From Pleurotus ostreatus/Saccharomyces cerevisiae fusant (lineage: Eukaryota > Opisthokonta), in contig JAMQCK010000865.1 of assembly GCA_024196135.1 (NCBI GenBank), forward strand, positions 1 to 14,740: a DNA stretch of 14,740 bases. Direction: 5' to 3'. Below are positions 7,635-14,740 of the stretch, piece after piece (within the stretch, counting starts at the first letter, position 1; each line of letters begins with the position of its first letter). The position numbers and the translations under genes are program-made. The notes beneath the pieces are model-generated. The model was not told the DNA's origin and did not search any database. It was given only the letters and a program-made list of their open reading frames with translations.

Positions 7635-10586
7635 ATGCTGCTAAGATCACTTGCCGCCGTATGTGCGGCGCTCACTTGCGGGAATCTTGCGCTCGCGCTA
7701 AGTTCTCAGACCAACTCCACGGGCATCAAACTTCAGAACGGCTTCGAACGCGTCTTCCTTCAGGTGTGTAGCCTTCCTATCTTCCTCTTCTAACTACCAC
7801 TCATGACGCCATCACCATTCTACTAGCCCTTTGGCGAGAATGGCTTCCGCGTCCGGACCAGCCTCATGCGCGACCCCACCGGCAACGAATGGAGCGGCCT
7901 CATCGACCCGCCCCTCGAAGGCCCCGGCGGCAACGCCGGCCTTACCTACGACACCCTCCTCCCCTACCACGGCAACGCGACGATCCAAAACGGCAACATC
8001 CTCGCCACCGTCGACCTCGGCGTCCTCTCCTTCTCCCGCCTCGAGCCCAACGGCAGCACCACGCTCCTCACCGGCGAGTTCACCGACGAGAAGGCGATCC
8101 CGGCGCGGTACTACACGCGCAATTTTCTTTCCGATAGCTTTGCGGTTGATCTGGCGTTCTCGGCGGAGAAGGACGAGCAGTTTTATGGAACGGGCCAGCA
8201 GGCGTGCTGCAAGGACCACTCGATCAATAAGAAGGGGCAGGTGGTGGACTTGTTCAACTTCAATAGCAATGTGGCGCTCCCGGTGTATACTTCGAGCAAG
8301 GGGTACTTGCAATTCTTCAATATGCCGAGCCAAGGGAGGATAGGTGCGCGATTCAGTTCATGGTCCACTCGGTCAAAGCTGATCGAAAACCAGAGTTCAG
8401 TCCTCTGCGAACTCGTTTCCATGCCACGGAAACGACTGTCGTGGACTACTATATGTACGACGTATCCCACCCTCCTCTCGAGGCGCTCACTGATATTGCC
8501 CGATAGAACGACCGCACAGCCCGGCGACTACGATACTCTGCAAAAGCAGTTCACCTCCGTCACCGGTCGCCAACCCACACCACCCGACTTCCTCCTCGGA
8601 TACCAGCACTCCAAGCTGCGGTACTTCGAGCAACAACAGGTCCTCGACGTCGCGCAGCGCTTCCACGATGAGCAAATCAACGTTTCTTTACTCGTCGTTG
8701 GTCTGTGCCTTTCTCTTGTACACGCAGCTCTCCGGACTCACAACCTCTTCAGACTTCTTCGCATGGAAGTACCAAGGCGACTGGTGCGTTGGTCTCCCTC
8801 TTTCTCCTCCGCTTGGCCAGGCCTCTAACCCCATCACCCCTTCAGGTCCTTCAACCCCGAATACTGGCCCGACCCCGAGGGCATGGCCGCGAAAGTCAAA
8901 GAGCTCACCGGCGCCGAGATGATGGCCTCGCTCTGGCCCAGCGTCGAGGACAACTCGGAGAACTACGCAGCATTGCAGGAGCAGGGCCTGTTGGCGACGA
9001 CGCGGGATGGGACGGGGGTGACGGATTCGTTTGCGGGGGCGTATACGAGGTTGAGTGAGTGGGCTATTTTTTCGTGAGGGAGGGCAATGCTGTTGACAAT
9101 GTTGGTTGGTGAACAGTTGATTCGACAAATCCGGCTGCGCGCGAGTTCTTATGTGAGTGATTGTTCAGGTGCTATGGCGAGTGCATTGGCCAAGGCTGAT
9201 GCACTGGGCTCAGGGAAGCGACTGAATGATAGCTATTTCTCGAAGGGAATCTACAACTTCTGGATCGACCAGGCAGATGGTAGGCTCATGTCCTCGAGAT
9301 GAGCTTCCGGCTGATCAAGCTTCAGGCGGAACACTCGGAGAGGCTTTCGAAAACAGTACGCCTTTCCCTTCATCTTCCTTGTCTTCTTCATAATATTCTT
9401 TCAGACGGCCAAGCCATTCAAAACATCCCCTACAGCCGCGCCTTCACACAATACTACATCGGCACTCAAGAAGGCGCCGGAAAAATGTACCCCTGGTTCC
9501 ACGAACAAGCCGTCGACGAGGGCCACCGCAACCTCACCAACACCGCCCGCGACGCCCCCGCGTGCCCCTACATGTCCCTCACGCGCAGCACGTGGGTCGG
9601 CGGGCAGCGCTTCTGCACGTACCTCTGGTCCGGCGACACGCGCTCGGAGTGGGCGACGCTCTCGCAGCAGGTGACGGCGGGCGCGAGCGTCGCGGCGTCG
9701 GGCATCTCGTCGTGGACGCTCGATATTGGCGGGTTTGCGGGGCTGAATGTGGATCGGGAGGAGGATAGGGAGTTGTTTGTGAGGTGGTTTGGGTTTGGGA
9801 CGTTTTTGCCGTATGTGAGTGGGCGTGGTGGGGAGGCAATGGAGATGTGCTGATTTTTCTGATATAGATGCGTGCGCATGGGTAAGTTGATTGACTTAAG
9901 TTGCGATCCGCCTCCTCATTATTCCTTTCAGAGATCGTGACTGTAATCTCACGAGGCCTACCAACCAGTCTTATGCTAACCCATGTCCGAACGAGGTACG
10001 ACGTCCATTCCCTTCAATGAACGTGTTTCTAACACTCAGCGCCAGCCCTGGTCCTTCGGAGATGACAACTTCGTTGTTTTGAAGAAGGTATGGGCGCTTT
10101 TCTCCTATTCTACCCCTTCTCACACCCCACAGTATATCTCCCTGCGCTACCAACTTGTACCCTACGTCAAGAAGCTCTTCGTCGACCTCCAGGCCTCTGG
10201 CAAGACGATCATGCGCGCGCTCTACTACGACTTCTCGCTCTCGGACCCGGCCGTGGTTGAGGGCACGCGCACCAACGACCCCTCGATCGTCCACGAGTAC
10301 ATGCTGGGCCCGCGGCTGCTTGTTGCGCCGGTATGGGCGACGAACGTGACGAGCTGGGAGGTGTACCTCCCGAAGTTACCGGAGGCTTATGTTGATGAGG
10401 GATGGGAGTGGACAAATTGGTGAGTTTCTTTCTCCTATGCTGTATAGACCTCGGCTGAAGATCCGCAGGTGGACGGACGAGTCCTACGGCGCCGGAGGCG
10501 AGAAGGTGAACGTAACCGCGCAGCTGGACGAGATTCCTGTGTTCTATCTCGGGTCGAAAGAGGATATCTTCGCTGGCAATGTTTGA
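7635..10586 (+). CDS. Secreted glycoside hydrolase family 31 (alpha-glucosidase/alpha-xylosidase-like)
   Basis: Fifteen exons give 737 aa: 7635-7763, 7827-8343, 8394-8454, 8507-8700, 8753-8783, 8846-9054, 9117-9152, 9214-9279, 9326-9355, 9405-9814, 9868-9881, 9932-9995, 10040-10087, 10133-10419 and 10469-10586. A signal peptide is evident (MLLRSLAAVCAALTCGNLALA, cleavage near 20-24). The TIM-barrel motifs of GH31 follow: DFFAWKYQGDW..FNPEYWPDPEGM (strand 3 area, about 304-324), then GIYNFWIDQADG with Asp411 at the place of the nucleophile in the W-x-D signature. GQRFCTYLWSGDTRSEW has Asp502 as the likely acid/base, and WTLDIGGF follows. The last part, VHEYMLGPRLLVAPV, is typical of the family. 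NxS/T sites suggest glycosylation. Instead of the common WxDMNE this enzyme has WIDQAD, so substrate specificity (glucoside, xyloside, galactoside) cannot be read from the sequence. Confidence 0.95.
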
Positions 10587-10908
10587 ATCAACGAGCTGCT
10601 GTTGTACAATGTATGAAAACCAATGTATTCTTGACTCTTGAAGCTCGAAGTTTCTATAGCACTTTGTGGGTCCAGCGGCAGATGCATCTGATGGGGGCGG
10701 CCTCGTGTCGCATAGCCCGCGCTGTAACAATGTCAACTTCGTCATGATTGCTTCCCGTTTTACATCCTGTGCAGCAGCGCCTGCGCCCGGCCCTGGCCTG
10801 AGCGCTCCTTATATCTTGCGATAATCTGTGGGGGGAAAGGGCATGCGCTCGGCGCGCGCTTGCTGAACAACTGGCTCCAAACCTCCTGTATCCACGACCT
10901 GCTGAACG
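10587..10908. other. Intergenic region, GH31 3' side and promoter of next gene
   Basis: About 320 bp without a gene. It contains the GH31 3' untranslated region and the upstream region of the C2/4-TM gene. An AT-rich CTTATATC at 10808-10815, some 95 bp before the next start, is a possible TATA element. GATAAT follows at 10820-10825. Nothing else stands out. Confidence 0.4.
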
Positions 10909-12717
10909 ATGATGGACGACGAGTACGTGGTGGTACTTCGCGACGGAGGGGATGGTTCTAACGGTCCCCTTCAGCGTTTGGGGCTTCACGGTGGTGAGGG
11001 GGGAGGGGTTCAAGGGCCTCCGCCCGGAGAAGAAGTGGAAGCCGATCGTGACGCTCGACGTCGACCAGCTGAGCGGCGGTCACCGCGAGACGGTGCTGGG
11101 CTGCGATGGGCAGAACCCGAATCTCAAGGAGTTGCTGAGGATGTGAGTCTGCGAGCGCGTTACGCTGGACGTTGCTGACAGAGGGGACAGCGCCGGCGCC
11201 ACCATGAAGTCGAAGGTCGAGATCCAGGTCTGGCACCGCTCCGAGAGCAAAAAGAAGAGCAAGAAGAGGAACCTGGTCGGCACTGCGCGACATTCGCTCG
11301 AGGACTTGCTCGTGCAGCAGGAGAGGGACAAAAGTGCGCCGCCACATGAACCATACAGACGAGCTCCCGCTCACACAGTCTGCAGGAGTCGAGGTTCGCC
11401 TCCAGTGCCAGGCCCTACGCAAAAAGAGTGCCGTGAAGACGAAAGCAAATAACGGCCCGTATCTTCTTCTACGACTACACCCTCCATCATACGTATCCCT
11501 ACCTCGCCTCAACACCTCCCTATCCACCGATGAAGGCACTCTGTCCGACGGGCGGTCTTCAGGCTATGACTGTGAGTGGCAACCACAATCAAGTCCGCCC
11601 TGTACTAACGCGCTCCCAGCGGACGCCGCATCTCCCCTGGTATCCCCAGTAACAAGCGCATCCCCAGTGACCAGCGAGCCAGAGGGGAAGTCCTCCGACT
11701 TTGAGGCCGGCCCAGGCCCCTCCACCCTCCGCCATCGCAAGAAGGCGAAGGGCTACTGCGTCGACTCCGACGATGAACCGGCGTCATTTACCTCAGATGT
11801 CGATGAATGGCCCGACTTCACCGTCGAGCCTGCTGCGCCCGGATCAGACGACAGCAATAGCACCGCCGTGAACGACAATTGCGAAGACGGGGACGACGAG
11901 CAGCCGGGCGCAGTCGTCCTCTTGCCGCCTGGCCTACTATCGGCTGCGGTCGAGTGGATGGCAGCATCCGCCGTGGCTATACTACCTCAGTATACAGAGA
12001 AGATCGAGGTGCCTGCAGCAGCACGACCCTCATTACCCGAACGCATCTTGATCGCTTGTACGGTATACCGCGACCTTAGGGACCCCACCCTGTGCGATTT
12101 CGACCAGGTGCACCAGCGCTTGCGACACGAATGGTTCATGATGATCACGATTGTAGGCTGTAATCCATCTCTGAGTCACTGTCGGGTCACTAACACGCGC
12201 GACCCAGTTGGCCGCCATTGCAGGCGTCGACGCTGCGATCTTCGCTATTGGGCCAGACACCATCTTCGCCGTCACTGCGAACGAGTTCAGCCGCTCGACC
12301 ATCGCGTTCAGCTTCATCGCCAGCGGGTGCGGCATAGCCTGCAGCGCGCTCCTCCTCGCGCGCTTCAACTGGTGTACGCCGGCCGTCTTCGCTGTATGTC
12401 TTGTCTCACTTCCAGCTCCCACCCAACTCACTTGCTCATTTCAGTCCCGCGCCAAAGACATCGGCAGCGACTCCTACGTCTGCTTCGCGCTCTCCGCGCA
12501 CGTCCCGCTCCTGTGCATGATGGTCGCGTCCGTGTGCGTCATGATGTACATGGCCTCCGTCGCGTTCAGCGAGTGGCCCGTCGGCTCCGCGGTGTTCTGC
12601 TTCTTCGTCGGCATGATCATGACGCTGCAGTTCTTCGCGTATGGGGCGCGGAAGCTGGCGGCGGGCGTCAGGCATGTGAGGAGGCGGACGATGAGTCTGA
12701 GGCCGGGCGGGGTGTGA
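10909..12717 (+). CDS. C2-like domain protein with four C-terminal membrane segments, function unknown
   Basis: Seven exons, 10909-10922, 10975-11142, 11191-11333, 11386-11571, 11620-12152, 12208-12393 and 12445-12717, give 500 aa. Introns 1 and 4 contain perfect CTAAC branch sites. The N-terminus (about 5-150) reads VWGFTVVRGEGFKGLRPEKK, WKPIVTLDVD, KSKVEIQVWHR, NLVGTARHSLEDLL, RVEVRLQCQAL and PYLLLRLHPP, the strand pattern of a C2 domain. The cluster of Asp residues needed for calcium is not evident. Residues about 155-290 are Ser/Pro/Asp/Glu-rich and probably disordered. The C-terminus (about 338-480) has four hydrophobic segments: TIVLAAIAGVDAAIFAIG, IAFSFIASGCGIACSALLLA, HVPLLCMMVASVCVMMYMA and SAVFCFFVGMIMTLQFFAYG. 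A basic tail (VRHVRRR) ends it. I do not recognise a named family. A membrane-anchored lipid- or protein-binding role is only a guess. Exon 1 (14 nt) is the least certain part. Confidence 0.75.
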
Positions 12718-12905
12718 AGTGGTATAGTGTGTGCAATTTTGTATTTATAAGGGCGAAGGGGGGCGAATGCTTGTACAAAAGCAAGGGACGCCAGGGATGA
12801 ATATATTTCTGGTGAAAGGAAATCAACATGTAGGCATGTATAGGTCCATATTATTGAATCTTGATGTTGTCAAGCTGGTCTCGGGGCTTATGTGCTTTCT
12901 TCCCG

Positions 12906-13088
12906 TCAGTTGGCATGCGCTTCCATATCGTCAGACATCCACCTTAGGAACTCCAGAAACCTCTCGTGGCCTGCTTGCCTCATTCTGCACGCCATAAAGT
13001 AAGGTACAAGAAGCTCGATGCACTGTGCAGGCCATGCGACCACTGCTATTGCGATGAATCTCTTGGTTCCTATGCCCGCATCGAGCAT
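12906..13088 (-). CDS. Uncertain small ORF or 3' exon, 60 aa
   Basis: A minus-strand frame starts MLDAGIGTKRFIAIAVVAWP, continues through CIELLVPYFMACRMRQAGHE and ends RFLEFLRWMSDDMEAHAN. The frame stays open upstream to about 13170, so this may be the last exon of a longer gene. Its composition (amphipathic and hydrophobic runs, no long low-complexity stretch) looks protein-like, but I recognise no family and found no good upstream exon. It could be a decayed gene remnant or chance. Confidence 0.22.
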   Translation of the reverse strand: MLDAGIGTKRFIAIAVVAWPAQCIELLVPYFMACRMRQAGHERFLEFLRWMSDDMEAHAN

Positions 13089-13413
13089 GCGCGCAGATGA
13101 GCGACGACACGCATACTTCCCTCGTCCCTCCCCTCGTCGGCTAACCGGAAAATGATCAACGGCGGCTCAGCTCCTTCCACAATTCTTGACTATACTTGAC
13201 TTTATATCTGGAGGTCAGTATCCTTCTCCTCTCAGATGACTTCTTCCACTGACTCGGCAATCTAGCTGTATACCTCCTCAATCGATTCTCTCGTTCAGCA
13301 CTATGCCTTCGTCGCCCCTGATCTGCCCCCGAATCTACCCCGCTTTCTTCCCAAGCGCGTGGCATGTCTCTACGCGAGTGGGCGCTCATGTGCCCAACAG
13401 CATAGAATCCTGC

Positions 13414-13428
13414 TGATAAGACTTATCA
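13414..13428. promoter_or_regulatory. Perfect palindromic double GATA site before the M35 protease
   Basis: TGATAAG-A-CTTATCA is a 7-1-7 perfect inverted repeat holding GATAAG on both strands, 175-189 bp before the protease start. AreA/Nit2-type GATA factors control secreted protease genes in ascomycetes; function here is inferred. Confidence 0.55.
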
Positions 13429-13534
13429 TGCAGAGAAGTAGCCATATCACGACATGGCGCGGTCTCTGTATCGGCACGACGCCAGCTGAATGGGCCTCGA
13501 GCTCGAAGCATGGTCGAGCACAGCAGCATCCGCA

Positions 13535-13541
13535 TATAAAA
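13535..13541 (+). promoter_or_regulatory. TATA box of the M35 protease gene
   Basis: TATAAAA lies 62-68 bp before the start codon in an otherwise GC-rich stretch. This is a normal spacing for a highly expressed, short-leader fungal gene. Confidence 0.7.
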
Positions 13542-13602
13542 GCCGTGCTCAGCGCCGTGTTGCCCCAGCTCTTGAGCCCTCTCATCGGTCGCACTTGCAA
13601 GG

Positions 13603-14740
13603 ATGTTCTCCGCTTCTACCAAGGCCGCGCTCGCATCCATCGTCCTCGCGGCGACTGCTGCTTCTGCGACCCAGTCCGTGTCGCTCAAGGTCGCTGGTGC
13701 GTCCCTCTGCTTGCTGTCACCCTTACCTCTGGACGCTGACCCGCCACAGGCCCGACGGACGTCACCGACGTTGAGAACCTGAAGGTCACGACCACGATCA
13801 CGAACACGGGCGACGAGACGCTCAAGCTCTTCAACGACCCGAACTCGGCGCTGAGCACGCTGCCGGCGAACACCTTCGCCATCAGCAACTCGGCGGGCGC
13901 GATCCCGCAGTTCACGGGCATCAAGGCCAAGTACTCGCTCGACGCCGTCGTCGCGAAGAACATTGACTCCTTCACCGTCCTTGCGCCGGGCGAGTCTGTT
14001 GAGAAGGTTCACGACTGTAGGCCACATCCCACTGGCATATGGCCCGCTCATCAATGCGCTGACCGAACTTCCTAGTGGCTGCTGCGTACAACTTCACCCT
14101 GTCGGGCGAGGACGCGTACACCTTCGACGCCTCCAAGTCGCTCTTCCACCTCGCCGATGACGGCTCCATCATCCCCATCGAGGCCGAGACCGAGGCACAC
14201 ACCGCGAAGCTCGCCGGCAAGCTTGCCGCCCCCCGCGCCACCCTCACCAAGCGCGCCAGCTACAACGGCTGCTCGTCCTCGCGCCAGTCGCAGGTCGCCA
14301 GCGCCATCACCGCCGCGACGACCTACGCGTCGAACGCGTACAGCTACCTCTCCTCGCACACGAGCGCGACGACGCGCTACACGACCTGGTTCGGCACGTA
14401 CTCCTCGAGCCGCCACAGCACCGTGCTCTCGCACTTCCAGCACCTGCACGAGGGCGACTACAACAGCTTCACGTACGACTGCACGTGCACGGAGTCGGGC
14501 GTGTACGCGTATGTGTACCCGGATGACTATGGTGTGATCTACCTCTGCCCGGTCTTCTGGCAGGTCAGCACGACCGGCACGGACTCGCAGGGCGGCACGC
14601 TCATTCACGAGTCCTCGCACTTCACCGCGGTATGTCTTCGTTTTACCTGAGCATTATCTCTTATTCACTGTTTCCATAGAACGGTGGCACGGACGACATC
14701 GTGTACGGTCAGAGCGGGGCCAAGTCTCTCGCGCAGAGCA
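13603..14740 (+). CDS. Secreted peptidyl-Lys metalloendopeptidase (M35, aspzincin), cut by window edge
   Basis: Secreted zinc endopeptidase of the deuterolysin family, closest in pattern to the fungal enzymes that cut on the N-terminal side of lysine. Exons 13603-13696, 13750-14016, 14076-14629 and 14680 to the edge give 325 residues so far. The signal peptide MFSASTKAALASIVLAATAA ends near residue 22. A propeptide follows and ends at a Kex2-type Lys179-Arg180. The mature enzyme would begin near ASYNGCSSSRQSQ. Family marks are RYTTWFGTYSSSRHSTVLSH, the CTC cysteines, AYVYPDDYGVIYLCPVFW and TLIHESSHFT with zinc ligands His298 and His302 and catalytic Glu299. GGTDDIVYG in exon 4 supplies the aspzincin Asp311 (GTxDxxYG). 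The C-terminal part lies beyond the right edge. Confidence 0.96.

Larger units (their letters stand above)
12718..13602. other. Intergenic region between C2/4-TM gene and M35 peptidase gene
   Basis: About 885 bp. The left end is the 3' region of the C2/4-TM gene; the right end is the promoter of the protease, with a GATA palindrome and a TATA box listed separately. Between them I see only the short minus-strand reading frame at 12906-13088. No RNA gene or repeat was recognised. Confidence 0.5.

Noticed and set aside
7812..8333. Opposed frames of about 170 codons on both strands
   Set aside because: Both overlap GH31 exon 2, which carries family sequence in the third frame.
11334..12800. 488-codon continuous frame on the plus strand
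   Set aside because: It shares frame with exons 4 and 5 of the C2/4-TM gene but reads through introns and loses the membrane domain after 12152, where the true exon 6 is in another frame.
13386..14054. 222-codon frame on the minus strand
   Set aside because: It is antisense to the promoter and first exons of the M35 peptidase, with Arg/Val-rich low-information sequence.
14072..14620. 182-codon frame on the minus strand
   Set aside because: It is antisense to exon 3 of the peptidase, rich in Arg, Val, Gly and Ala as expected from a GC-rich shadow.
1..14740. Mobile elements, CRISPR arrays, rRNA or biosynthetic cluster
   Set aside because: No transposase or reverse transcriptase motifs, terminal repeats, regular spacer arrays or synthase genes were seen in reading both strands.

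Overview
This window is nuclear DNA from a filamentous basidiomycete, most likely an Agaricomycete of the wood-decay type. The evidence is GC-rich coding sequence, many introns of about 45-65 nt with GTGCGT/GTGAGT/GTATGT donors and CTRAY-like branch points, and a secreted Lys-specific M35 metallopeptidase of the kind known from polypore and oyster mushrooms. The genes are ordinary chromosomal genes on both strands. I see no transposon, CRISPR array, phage gene or obvious biosynthetic cluster. All protein models below were spliced by hand, requiring GT..AG borders and an unbroken frame.

Layout, left to right: (1) minus strand, 5' part of DUG1, a Cys-Gly metallodipeptidase that runs off the left edge. 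(2) Divergent from it, a small SUZ-domain protein, with 159 bp between the two start codons. (3) 1529-2612, about 1.1 kb without a secure gene. It holds some exon-like fragments and, at its right end, a cluster of GATA-factor sites. (4) DUR3, a urea/sodium symporter with 17 exons, 684 aa, including a 6-nt exon. (5) Minus strand, tRNA-Val(CAC). (6) Minus strand, a 208-aa KPWE-motif protein (PEX39 type, peroxisomal PTS2 import). (7) A secreted family GH31 glycosidase, 15 exons, 737 aa. (8) A 500-aa protein with an N-terminal C2-like domain and four C-terminal membrane segments, function unknown. (9) The start of a secreted M35 peptidyl-Lys metallopeptidase that runs off the right edge.

Functional theme: DUG1 (glutathione/dipeptide breakdown), DUR3 (urea uptake) and the Lys-N-type protease all supply nitrogen. 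The promoters of DUR3 and of the protease both carry GATAAG elements; the one before the protease is a perfect 15-bp palindrome. This fits control by an AreA/Nit2-type GATA factor, but it is inference from motifs. The GH31 enzyme fits saprotrophic polysaccharide use. I did not find a convincing previously undescribed system. The points most worth checking are the DUR3 microexon, the GATA palindrome, the uncharacterised C2/4-TM protein and the unresolved 1.1 kb region.
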